Positions 1-7,650 of a DNA stretch of 64,000 nucleotides are shown here, one piece after another. The DNA lies in NCBI GenBank assembly GCA_963823735.1, contig CAWGMO010000001.1, positions 1,240,001-1,304,000 on the forward strand. Reading direction: 5' to 3'. Origin of the DNA: Actinoallomurus sp963823735 (GTDB lineage Bacteria > Actinomycetota > Actinomycetes > Streptosporangiales > Streptosporangiaceae). Position numbers and translations under genes: made by a program. Below the pieces are notes generated by a model. That model ran no database searches, was not told the DNA's origin, and saw only the letters and a list, made by a program, of their open reading frames with translations. Each line of letters opens with the position of its first letter. The first letter of the stretch is position 1.

Positions 1-113
1 GGCACCGTGACGCCGGACAGGCTGCGCGCCGCGCCCTCCAGGAGCGCGATCAGGTGTTCGACCTGCGGGATCGCGCTCTGAAGGTCACTCGCGTCGACCG
101 AGATCGTGCTCAC
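1..113 (-). CDS. Partial small WXG100-like protein (3' end outside window)
   Basis: The leftmost gene is cut by the window edge; only the first ~37 codons are visible. It starts with GTG, and that GTG overlaps the TGA of the upstream gene as a GTGA junction, so the two are translationally coupled. The visible part (VSTISVDASDLQSAIPQVEH, continuing LIALLEGAARSLSGV) is an amphipathic helix of the kind that opens WXG100/ESX-type proteins. Assignment rests on this helix and on pairing with the WXG100-like gene upstream; the WXG turn itself would lie outside the window. Confidence 0.55.
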   Translation of the reverse strand, partial: MSTISVDASDLQSAIPQVEHLIALLEGAARSLSGVTV

Positions 114-481
114 GGCTTGTCCTTGTCCGCGGCGGCTGCGGCATCCGCGTCCGCGCGCTGCTTCGCCTGCCGCCAGTTCCGCTGCTCGGTCTCCAGCGTG
201 TGCGCCGCGTGGTCGAGCGACGAGGCGCACGAGCGCAGGTCGTTCGCGCTGCGCCCGGCCTGGTCCACGGCCGAGCCGAGCAGCGCGCGCGCACGCGTGG
301 CGGCGGGGCCGGTCCAGCTGTCGACGGCGGGGTACGACGCGCCCGCGAGCGTGCCGGCGATACGCCGCAGGTCGGACGCGACCGCGCGGATCGCCTCCGG
401 GTCCCCGTCCGGGTACGGTCCCAGCCCGGGCAGCGTGCCGGCCGTCACGTCGAGCCGGTGCCGGTGTTCCGCACCGCTCAC
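110..481 (-). CDS. WXG100-like helical protein, 123 aa
   Basis: A short all-helical protein with a central W-T-G turn (PAVDSWTGPAATRARALLG) between two predicted helices. This is the hallmark layout of WXG100/ESX proteins, which are usually ~100 residues and exported by T7SS as helical-hairpin dimers. The C-terminal helix ends in an Ala/Asp/Lys-rich tail. It is coupled to the next leftward gene by a GTGA overlap, as expected for Esx-type partner pairs. The start is uncertain: GTG at 481 lies almost on top of a GGAGG, and an in-frame GTG at 448 would give a 112-residue product. Function is inferred from family and from the EspG-like and PG-hydrolase genes across the divergent promoter. Confidence 0.65.
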   Translation of the reverse strand: MSGAEHRHRLDVTAGTLPGLGPYPDGDPEAIRAVASDLRRIAGTLAGASYPAVDSWTGPAATRARALLGSAVDQAGRSANDLRSCASSLDHAAHTLETEQRNWRQAKQRADADAAAAADKDKP

Positions 482-616
482 CTCCGTAGGAATCCGCTGG
501 GCACATCTGCCCGTGCGTCAGACGCTAACGGCGCTCCCATGCCCGCCGGTATGGGAAACCCTTTCCATACCCCCGTGCGGGCGCCGGCGGCAGACTCGGC
601 GTACCGGGAGGTGGCG
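482..616. promoter_or_regulatory. Divergent intergenic region between two WXG100-like gene sets
   Basis: This 135-base gap separates the leftward WXG100-like pair from the rightward WXG100-like/EspG-like/hydrolase group, so it should hold both promoters. A clear ribosome binding site (GGGAGGTG) lies just before the ATG at 617. I cannot identify -10/-35 boxes or an operator with confidence. Confidence 0.35.
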
Positions 617-976
617 ATGGGTACAGGCCAGCAGCTCGACGCGAACCAGGTTGCCGTCTGGCACGACGCGGAGGACCAGGTACGAGCCGAGATCCGCCGC
701 ATCGACGACGTCGTCGACGACATCAGCGGCGGTACGAAGAACCTGCACTGGCAGGGGCCGGGCGCGGGACGCTTCCGCTGGCGCACCGACCGCCGCGTGC
801 GCGAGCTGAACGACCAGCGGGCGATGCTCGTCATGCTGCTGTCGCTCGTACGCCGCGCGGCCGACGCCGCGCCGCTGAAACCGGACGCCGCTCCGGCGAG
901 ACCTGACCCCACGCCGGCGAGACACCCGCACCACCCGCGGCCGAGGACCGGCGTGTCGGGGAACGGCGAGCTATGA
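617..976 (+). CDS. WXG100-like protein with Pro/His-rich tail, 119 aa
   Basis: The helical core (about residues 1-85) carries a W-Q-G turn (KNLHWQGPGAGRFRW), matching the WXG100 signature between two helices. A Pro/Ala/His-rich disordered tail follows from about residue 87. The start at 617 is chosen because GGGAGGTG sits 6 bases upstream; longer in-frame extensions to position 200 have no such site and read as low-complexity antisense. It overlaps the next gene by four bases (ATGA), so it is co-translated with the EspG-like protein, a family known in mycobacteria to chaperone T7SS substrates. Probably a T7SS substrate or partner; the exact role is not known. Confidence 0.65.
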   Translation: MGTGQQLDANQVAVWHDAEDQVRAEIRRIDDVVDDISGGTKNLHWQGPGAGRFRWRTDRRVRELNDQRAMLVMLLSLVRRAADAAPLKPDAAPARPDPTPARHPHHPRPRTGVSGNGEL

Positions 977-1773
977 ACACGCTTCCGTGCGCGCTGTCCT
1001 CGGACGAGCTGCGCGCCGCCGCACGGCTGGCCGGCCTCGCGCCGCCGCCCGCCTTCGACCCCGGCTGGGCGCCTGAGGAGCTGGGCGTCGCCGACGCCGT
1101 CGCCGTACGCGGCCTGATGGCGCGCGGGCTCGCCGAGATACGCGACAACGACGTCGCCCTGACCGCGTCCGCGCGGTCCGCCCTGGACCCGCTGCTCGCG
1201 CCCGAGGCCCTGGTCGAGATCCACCAGGACGAGACCGCGGCCGGACGCCGCGGCCACCTGCTCGGAGAGTCCGCGAACGGCCTGCTCCTCGCCGCCGAGC
1301 GCTCGCCGTCGATCTGGGACCTGCGCGCCGTCGAGAAGGCGGTGCCCGCACTGCTGGCGATCGCCGGTCCGCTGGTCCCGGCGTACGCGCCGGCCGCCGG
1401 GGGCCCGTACACGGTCGGCGGCGATGCCCTCGACCGTACGGAGACGCTGCTCGCCCAGGGCGGCGCGGCGCATGTCCCCGAGGCGCTGCGGGGCGGCGGT
1501 CTCGGCGCCGCCGACGCCGCCGCGCTCGCCGGGGTCCTGGCCGCGATGACGTCCCTCGTGACGGTGCGCGCGGTGCGGCGTACCGGCGACACGAACCGTA
1601 CGGCCGACGCGCTCACCTGGCTGGACGCCGGGCCCGCCGGGCTCTGGACAGTCGCGCCCGGCGACGACGACGCGACGTACACGATCACCGCCGCCGACCA
1701 CGAGACCGTTCACGCCGCCCTCACCGACCTGCTCACCGGGGCCCTGGAGGAACAGCCGTGTCTCATGTCCTGA
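973..1773 (+). CDS. EspG-like ESX secretion-associated protein, 266 aa
   Basis: Length and the alternating alpha/beta character fit the EspG family, cytosolic chaperones that bind T7SS substrates. Visible features are a helical N-terminus (SSDELRAAARLAGLAPPP), a central acidic and hydrophobic strand region, and a C-terminal strand pair ending in ITAADHETVHAAL. The assignment relies on size, style and context: it is coupled to a WXG100-like gene upstream (4-base overlap) and overlaps the peptidoglycan hydrolase downstream by 16 bases. No catalytic motif is seen. It could instead be an unrelated actinobacterial T7SS-associated protein. Confidence 0.55.
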   Translation: MNTLPCALSSDELRAAARLAGLAPPPAFDPGWAPEELGVADAVAVRGLMARGLAEIRDNDVALTASARSALDPLLAPEALVEIHQDETAAGRRGHLLGESANGLLLAAERSPSIWDLRAVEKAVPALLAIAGPLVPAYAPAAGGPYTVGGDALDRTETLLAQGGAAHVPEALRGGGLGAADAAALAGVLAAMTSLVTVRAVRRTGDTNRTADALTWLDAGPAGLWTVAPGDDDATYTITAADHETVHAALTDLLTGALEEQPCLMS

Positions 1774-3017
1774 CCCCGAAGCAGATCGCCCAGTACGCGT
1801 ACGACGCCGGGTTCCGCGGCCAGGCGCTGACCACGGCCGTGGCCGTCGCGCTCGCCGAGTCCAGTGGCAACCCGCACTCGCACAACGCGGTGCCGCCGGA
1901 CGACTCGTACGGCCTCTGGCAGATCAACATGCTCGGCGCGCTCGGCCCCGACCGGCGCGCGGACTTCCACCTGAAGTCCGACGCCGAGCTGTTCGACCCG
2001 GCGGTGAACGCCCGCGCGGCGTACTCGATCTCCTCGCACGGCACGTCGTTCGGGCCCTGGACGACCTACACGAGCGGCGCGTACCGGGACCACCTGGGCG
2101 CGGCGCGCAAGGCGGCGCAGGCGGTGACCGCCGACGGCGGCCATGATCACGGGCACGGGCACGGGCACGGCAAGAAGAGTTCGAGCGGCCGTGTCGTGCT
2201 CGACCTGGCCGAGCTGGCACGGCTCTCGCACCTGTTCGAGGACTCCGCGAACCGCGTCGAGCACACGCGCCTCGCGCTGCGCCGCCTCGCCACCGACGTG
2301 GAGCCCGCGCGGCTGAAGCTGCGCGACCAGGCCCTCGCCACGCTGATCTCCAACGTGCTCACCGCCGCCGACGCGCCGACCCAGCTCGCGCGGGCGGCGT
2401 CACGGCTCCAGCAGCAGGGCGTGTACGCGGAGAAGGTACGCCGTCTCGCCGAGCAGGCCGACGGCGGCGACGGGAAGTGGAGCCGCGCCGACGCCCGCAA
2501 GTTCGTGAAGTCGATCGGGCCGACGACCGACCCGTACGAGCGCGCGGTCAAGGAGGCACTCCTCGGCGGCGTCATCGTGCGCGGCGGGAAGCTCACCGGC
2601 CGCAAGGCCCCGTCGACCTCCGGCGGGAAGCTCCCGCCGCAGGGAGTCGCCGGGCTGACGAACGGCAAGGTGCCGCCGAGCAAACTCAGCTCCGTGGGTG
2701 ACGGCGAGAAGATGACCAAGGCCGCGGCCTCGGAGTTCCGGAAGATGGACGCCGCGGCGCACTCGGCAGGCCTCGACCTGCACGTGAACTCCGGCTACCG
2801 CACGTACTCCGAGCAGGCCGCGCTCTACCAGCAGTACCTGAACGGCACCGGCAACCTCGCGGCCCCTCCGGGCACGAGCGACCACGGCCTGGGGCTGAGC
2901 GCCGACATCAACGTGACCGACCCGCACGTGCTCGCCTGGCTGCGCGAGCACGCCCACACGTACGGGTTCGTGAACGACGTCCCGAGCGAGAGCTGGCACT
3001 GGACGTACAAGCCCTGA
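1758..3017 (+). CDS. Peptidoglycan hydrolase: lysozyme-like domain plus VanY-type D,D-carboxypeptidase
   Basis: The N-terminal ~120 residues are a lysozyme/SLT-like domain with the probable catalytic Glu34 in VALAESSGNP and the DSYGLWQIN active-site strand. A His/Gly-rich linker (GHGHGHG) and a ~200-residue alpha-helical stalk follow. The C-terminus (about 300-419) is a peptidase M15B/VanY domain: SGYRTYSEQAALY, then zinc ligands His376 and Asp383 in SDHGLGLSADI and His414 in ESWHW. Such enzymes cut glycan strands and remove or cleave D-Ala in the wall. No signal peptide is visible, so export may depend on T7SS. GTG at 1758 has GGAGG 7 bases upstream and lies inside the end of the EspG-like gene. 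It may open the wall for secretion (inference). Confidence 0.85.
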   Translation: MSHVLTPKQIAQYAYDAGFRGQALTTAVAVALAESSGNPHSHNAVPPDDSYGLWQINMLGALGPDRRADFHLKSDAELFDPAVNARAAYSISSHGTSFGPWTTYTSGAYRDHLGAARKAAQAVTADGGHDHGHGHGHGKKSSSGRVVLDLAELARLSHLFEDSANRVEHTRLALRRLATDVEPARLKLRDQALATLISNVLTAADAPTQLARAASRLQQQGVYAEKVRRLAEQADGGDGKWSRADARKFVKSIGPTTDPYERAVKEALLGGVIVRGGKLTGRKAPSTSGGKLPPQGVAGLTNGKVPPSKLSSVGDGEKMTKAAASEFRKMDAAAHSAGLDLHVNSGYRTYSEQAALYQQYLNGTGNLAAPPGTSDHGLGLSADINVTDPHVLAWLREHAHTYGFVNDVPSESWHWTYKP

Positions 3018-3087
3018 ATCGCGGCGAAAAACCAGGCACGATCCGCCCGAGTACTGTCATGCCGGGACCGACCGAAAGGTGATCTTC

Positions 3088-3606
3088 ATGACGATTCTCG
3101 TGGACGCGGAGACGAGCGAGCGCGAGGCGCTGCTGGGGTTCCTGGGCGCGCAGCGCGGCGGCCTGCGCCGTGCCGCGCACGGGCTGACCGACGAGCGGGC
3201 CGCCGCGCGTCCCACCGTGAGCGGGCTGTCCGTCGGCGGGCTGATCAAGCACGCCGCGCTGTGCGAACGCGGCTGGATCGCGCTGATTCTCGGCACCGAC
3301 CTGGGCGGGCGCGACCGGGACGACGAGTTCACGATGCGGGAGGGCGAGACCCTCGACGGCCTGCTGAAGACCTACGAGGAGGTCGCCGAGGAGACCGAGC
3401 GGATCGTACGCGGTCTGCCGGACCTGGAGGCGCGGGTCCCGCTGCCCGAGGCGCCGTGGGCCCCGCCGGGCGCGACCCGGTCGGCGCGGTGGATCCTGCT
3501 GCATCTGATCGCGGAGGCGGGACGGCACGCCGGCCACGCCGACATCCTGCGCGAGTCGCTGGACGGCGCCACCGCCCACGAACTGATCCGCGCCGTGAGC
3601 GGATGA
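3088..3606 (+). CDS. DinB-like / DUF664 family protein, 172 aa
   Basis: A four-helix-bundle protein of the DinB/DUF664 superfamily, which includes bacillithiol/mycothiol-dependent transferases and many uncharacterised members. Metal-ligand-type histidines are seen in GLIKHAALCERGW and in LLHLIAEAGRHAGHADILRE, the positions typical of the family. ATG at 3088 is preferred over the in-frame GTG at 3079 because AAAGG lies 8-10 bases before it. It stands alone between the hydrolase and a convergent membrane-protein gene, so context gives no substrate. Confidence 0.8.
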   Translation: MTILVDAETSEREALLGFLGAQRGGLRRAAHGLTDERAAARPTVSGLSVGGLIKHAALCERGWIALILGTDLGGRDRDDEFTMREGETLDGLLKTYEEVAEETERIVRGLPDLEARVPLPEAPWAPPGATRSARWILLHLIAEAGRHAGHADILRESLDGATAHELIRAVSG

Positions 3607-3612
3607 CGGCGG

Positions 3613-4668
3613 TCAGCTGAACCTGACCTGGCCCAGCCCGGTCCGCGCGAACTCCTCCGCCATCGCCGCCGCCCGCGTCTCGGCGCCGGCGCCGTGCAGG
3701 ATGAACTCGATCCTCTCCTCGACGTTCGCCTTGCGGGCGGCGACGACGACGGCCGTGTCCTTCCCGGCGTGCCGGGGCTCGATCAGGCGTGCCTCATCCC
3801 CGGTCCTCGTGACCGGGGTCGACGTCTCGGTCCGGTCGGTGCTCGTGTCGTCGACGAACGCGTCGTGCGCCTCGTCGGCGTCGCTCTCCAGCCCGGCGCC
3901 GCGGTCGAGCTCGTACTCGATGCTCAGCGACTCGATCCCGTTCGCCGCGTACGTCGAGATCCAGCGGCAGGTGTGCCGCCGGACGTCGCGGTTGGAGTCG
4001 TCGCCGCGGCTGAACCGCCGGTCGATCACGGCGCCCGGCATCAGGTGCCGTGCCTTCGCGTCGAAGGCCTGGCACGTGTCGGGCAGGCCCAGCGCGTGCG
4101 GTCTGAACGGCCACGCGTCGCTCTTCCACGGCGGGTCGATCACGATGAGCAGGATCGCCCCGGCGGTCAGCCCGAACGCCGCGAGCTGCCGGAAGAACCC
4201 CACGTGGAAACGCTCCGCGTGGGCCGGCAGGGCCGTACGCGCGCGGATCTCACCGAGCTCACGGTCGAACACCGGGTCGGCGCGGAACCACAGCCGTGCC
4301 GGGGCGCGGAGCCTGACGGGCAGGCCGCGCGGCCGGTGGAGCACCACCGTCTCCCGCAGCGGCCCCCGGCGTACCTCGATCCAGGTGACCTGTCCGTACG
4401 GGATGAGCAGCGGGAGCCACGGCGGCCGGTGGACGGTGACGCCGTAGTCGTCCAGGACCGTACGGCCGCCGAGGGACATGAGCGGGCGGCCCACCAGGAT
4501 CGCCAGGACGGCGAGCGTCGGAACGACCAGCGCCGGGAAGTCGCCGAGCAGCGCCATCGTCGCGTACAGGGCCGCCGCGACGGAACCGGCCACGACGGAG
4601 GTCCAGGAGAGCCATCTGGTCGCCGGAGACGGGCGCAGCACGTCGGGTTCTCGAACCGGCTCCGGCAT
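3613..4668 (-). CDS. Membrane protein with PH-like domain, function unknown (351 aa)
   Basis: Two membrane segments near the N-terminus (about 22-41 and 44-63) precede a short PH-like beta domain (GGRTVLDDYGVTVHRPPW then VTWIEVRRGPLRETVVLHR). A third hydrophobic segment lies at about 163-180. The C-terminal ~170 residues look extracytoplasmic, with two cysteines (CQAF, HTCRW) that could form a disulphide and an acidic Asp/Thr-rich patch. ATG at 4668 has a strong AAGGGGGGAA upstream. It lies 18 bases downstream of the histidine kinase gene on the same strand, so the two may be co-transcribed. I do not recognise a named family. Confidence 0.6.
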   Translation of the reverse strand: MPEPVREPDVLRPSPATRWLSWTSVVAGSVAAALYATMALLGDFPALVVPTLAVLAILVGRPLMSLGGRTVLDDYGVTVHRPPWLPLLIPYGQVTWIEVRRGPLRETVVLHRPRGLPVRLRAPARLWFRADPVFDRELGEIRARTALPAHAERFHVGFFRQLAAFGLTAGAILLIVIDPPWKSDAWPFRPHALGLPDTCQAFDAKARHLMPGAVIDRRFSRGDDSNRDVRRHTCRWISTYAANGIESLSIEYELDRGAGLESDADEAHDAFVDDTSTDRTETSTPVTRTGDEARLIEPRHAGKDTAVVVAARKANVEERIEFILHGAGAETRAAAMAEEFARTGLGQVRFS

Positions 4669-4686
4669 GAGTTCCCCCCTTCGCTG

Positions 4687-6681
4687 TCAGGCGCGTGACC
4701 TCCGCATCGGCGAGCCCTCGCCGGGCGGCCGTCCGGTCTCGATCGGGATCGTGACGACCAGTGACGTGCCGTGCCCGACCGGGCTGATCAGGTCCAGGGT
4801 CCCGCCGAGCGCCTCCACGCGATCCTTCAGGCCGGCCAGCCCGGATCCGCGCGCCGGGTCCGCGCCGCCCAGCCCGTTGTCGTGGATGGAGAGCCGGAGG
4901 GTGCGGTCCGCGACGCCGAGGTCGACGCGCACCTTCGTGGCGTGGGCGTACTTGGCGACGTTGGTGAGGGCCTCGGAGACCGTGTAGTAGATCGCGACCT
5001 CGATGGGGCCGGTCAGGCGCCGGTCGATCCCCAGGTCGAGCTCGACGGGTACCCGCGAGCGCTGCGCGAGCGCCCTCAGCGCCGACCGCAGGCCGCTGCG
5101 CGACAACGCCACGGGATGCAGGCCGCGCGTGATCTCCTGAAGGTCCGCGAGCACGTTCGACAGGCCTTGCGCAGTCCTGGCGAGCTGCCCCCTGAGCTGC
5201 GTCTGGCCCGGCGGTACGTCGGCGAGGGCGGCGCGCAGGCGGTACTGGAGCGAGACGAGCCGTTGCTGGGCGACGTCGTGCAGGTCACGTTCGATGCGGC
5301 GGCGCACCTCGTCGGAGGCCGCGACGATACGGGTGTGGGAGTCGAGGAGCTTGCTGCGGTTCTCCGCGTTGGCGATCGCGGTGGCGAGCAGCTCCATGAA
5401 GTCCAGCATGCGCGCCTCGGTGTCGCAGGGGAGCGGCACCGTGTCGTAGGACAGGATCGTCGCGATGCCCCACAGGTGACCGTCGACGACCAGCGGCGCG
5501 CCGATGACCTGGTGCATGCCGTGCCGGCGGGTCCAGATGCCGATCTTGCTGGTGGAGGCGTCGTGGGAGACGCGTGCGGGTGCCCCGGTGCCGCGCACCG
5601 CCGCCGCGGCGGTGCCCGGCTCGATCGGCCAGTGGCCCTCCAGCGGCGGCATGAGGTCGGGCACCCCCGGCGCCGACCAGTGGCCGACCGACAGCGCCAT
5701 GTCGCCCGGGTCGAAGCGGCAGACCAGCGTGTAGTGGGCGCCGCGGAACCGGCCCAGCTCGGCGGCGACCGAACTGAAGATCTCGATCGGCGACACGCTG
5801 CGCGCGATGAGCGTCGCGACGCGGCGGAGCGAGCCCTGCTCCTCGACCGCGCGGTGCAGCTCGTCCTGGCTGATCTTCAGCGCGCTCGCCATCGCGTTGA
5901 ACACGTGCTCCAGCGCGCCCATCTCGTCGGAGGAGGTCTCGGGGACCCGTACGGTCAGGTCGCCCGCGGTGATCGCGTTCGCCATCTGGGAGGAGCGCTG
6001 GACCGGGCGCAGGACCGCGCGGGTCAGGTAGCCGGAGAAGAAGAAGATCAGGAACAGCGCGCCGGCGGCCCCGGACGTGGCGATGAGCGTGGCCAGCCGC
6101 GCGTCACGGTCGGCGCGTTCCTCGAACGAGGAGGCGATCGCGCGCTGGATCCGCTGGAAACGGTCGAACTGCGTACGGAGCAGCGTGAGACGGCGCTCAC
6201 CCTCCACGATCGACGTCGCGGTGCTCGTCGATCTCGGCGTCGTACGGATGTTCGCCACCAGCGGAGCCGAGTACTCCCTGATGTAGGCCTCGGAGTCCTG
6301 GACGATCTGGTGAGCCCGTTTTCGCTGGTCAGGGCCGCTCTCCGCCGCGAGACGCTCCAGAGAGGCCCCTTCGGACGGCACCTCACCCCGTGCCTCCTCC
6401 CACTGCCGGAGGCTGCCGTCGTCGTTGGTGATGATCAACCCGCGAACCCCGGCCTCCAGGTCGGTCACGAGCCGCTCCAGGCGGTTCGCCGAGGCCACGA
6501 CCGCCTCGGAGTGCCCCATGGTCCGCGTGGAACCGCGCAGATCGAAGATCACCGAGAAGAGCAGGGCGTACGCGCTGATCGCGAGCACGGCGACGAGGCC
6601 GCTCGCCAACACGATGCGGCGGGTCAGGCCACTACGCGGACCGATCGTCGATCCCGGGCGACGAGCCGCCCTTGATCTCAC
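4687..6681 (-). CDS. Sensor histidine kinase (CHASE3-HAMP-GAF-HisKA_3-HATPase), NarL/LiaS-type
   Basis: Domain order: membrane segment (about 24-46), a CHASE3-like extracytoplasmic helical sensor (about 50-190), second membrane segment (about 195-220), HAMP linker (PVQRSSQMANAITAGDLTVR), GAF domain (about 300-445), HisKA_3 dimerisation helix with the phospho-acceptor in ERDLHDVAQQRLVSLQ, and a C-terminal HATPase_c with N-box EALTNVAKYAHA and G-boxes HDNGLGG and GSGLAGLKDRV. This architecture phosphorylates NarL/FixJ-type regulators. No response regulator is adjacent, so it is an orphan kinase here. The GTG start at 6681 follows a G-rich Shine-Dalgarno. The signal sensed is unknown. Confidence 0.88.
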   Translation of the reverse strand: MRSRAARRPGSTIGPRSGLTRRIVLASGLVAVLAISAYALLFSVIFDLRGSTRTMGHSEAVVASANRLERLVTDLEAGVRGLIITNDDGSLRQWEEARGEVPSEGASLERLAAESGPDQRKRAHQIVQDSEAYIREYSAPLVANIRTTPRSTSTATSIVEGERRLTLLRTQFDRFQRIQRAIASSFEERADRDARLATLIATSGAAGALFLIFFFSGYLTRAVLRPVQRSSQMANAITAGDLTVRVPETSSDEMGALEHVFNAMASALKISQDELHRAVEEQGSLRRVATLIARSVSPIEIFSSVAAELGRFRGAHYTLVCRFDPGDMALSVGHWSAPGVPDLMPPLEGHWPIEPGTAAAAVRGTGAPARVSHDASTSKIGIWTRRHGMHQVIGAPLVVDGHLWGIATILSYDTVPLPCDTEARMLDFMELLATAIANAENRSKLLDSHTRIVAASDEVRRRIERDLHDVAQQRLVSLQYRLRAALADVPPGQTQLRGQLARTAQGLSNVLADLQEITRGLHPVALSRSGLRSALRALAQRSRVPVELDLGIDRRLTGPIEVAIYYTVSEALTNVAKYAHATKVRVDLGVADRTLRLSIHDNGLGGADPARGSGLAGLKDRVEALGGTLDLISPVGHGTSLVVTIPIETGRPPGEGSPMRRSRA

Positions 6682-6757
6682 CGCTCATCCCCCCGACCAG
6701 CGGTAACAGGCCGAGTCGGTCGACTTGGCCGGTAAAACCACTGTACGGCGGGGGCCC

Positions 6758-7588
6758 TTAGGGCTTGCGGCCCACTGCCGCGACCGCGAGGCGCAGGACC
6801 GGGTGTTCCTCGGCGGACGGCTCGGTGCCGTCCGGGCGCCAGTCGGGCACGCGTACGAGGCCGGGCTCGACCAGCTCCAGACCGTCGAGGTAGCCGCGGA
6901 CCTGCTCGGGCGTGCGGAAGAAGCCGCGGCCCATGCCCTGGCGCATCGCGGTCTCGGCGGCCTTCTCGCCCGGGGTGCCCGCCTCGACCAGGTGGTGCAG
7001 GAACACGTGGCTGCCCGAGGCCAGCGGCGCCGTGACCCGGGCGATGGCGCCGGCCGGGTCCTCCTCGTCGCTGACGTAGTGCACGATGCCGCAGAGCAGC
7101 AGCCCGACGGGCTCGTCGAAGTCGATCACCTCGCGCAGCGTCGGGTCGTCCATGAGGCCCTCGGGGTCCAGCAGGTCACGGTCGATCACGATCGGCCCGC
7201 TGCCGGCGAGGATCGCGCGGGCGTGGGCCAGCACGATCGGGTCGTTGTCCACATAGACCACACGCGTCTCGGGAGCGATCTCCCGTGCGATCTCGTGCAC
7301 GTTGCCCGCCGTGGGCAGCCCGGACCCGATGTCGATCAGCTGGCGGATCCCCATCTCGCCGACCAGGAAGCGGATCACCCGCCCCAGGACGGCGCGCTGC
7401 GCCCGTACGCCCAGGTGGATCTCGGGAAGCGCGGTCTTGATCTTGTCGCCGACGATCCGGTCGGAGGCGAAGTTGTCCTTGCCGCCCAGGAGGTAGTCAT
7501 AGACCCGGGCGATGCTGGGCTGGGAGATGTCGATTCCCTTCGGCGCCCACTCACCGCCGGAGGTCATCGACCATCCGTTGCTCTTCAC
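6758..7588 (-). CDS. SAM-dependent methyltransferase, DUF574/Methyltransf_19 family
   Basis: Typical actinobacterial DUF574 protein: the N-terminal signature PSIARVYDYLLGGKDNF, the SAM-binding loop QLIDIGSGLPT, the acidic end of strand 2 in VVYVDNDPIVLAHA, and the FDEPVGLLLCGIVHYV segment. Length (276 aa) matches the family. GTG at 7588 is chosen because GGAGG lies 7 bases upstream; an extension to 7642 would add 18 low-complexity residues. Substrates of this family are mostly unknown. A 76-base gap separates it from the kinase gene downstream. Confidence 0.88.
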   Translation of the reverse strand: MKSNGWSMTSGGEWAPKGIDISQPSIARVYDYLLGGKDNFASDRIVGDKIKTALPEIHLGVRAQRAVLGRVIRFLVGEMGIRQLIDIGSGLPTAGNVHEIAREIAPETRVVYVDNDPIVLAHARAILAGSGPIVIDRDLLDPEGLMDDPTLREVIDFDEPVGLLLCGIVHYVSDEEDPAGAIARVTAPLASGSHVFLHHLVEAGTPGEKAAETAMRQGMGRGFFRTPEQVRGYLDGLELVEPGLVRVPDWRPDGTEPSAEEHPVLRLAVAAVGRKP

Positions 7589-7650
7589 AGCGTTACCTCC
7601 AGGCCCCGATGGAGATCGTCCCCGATGGGCCGAGGATGCCATATGCGAAT

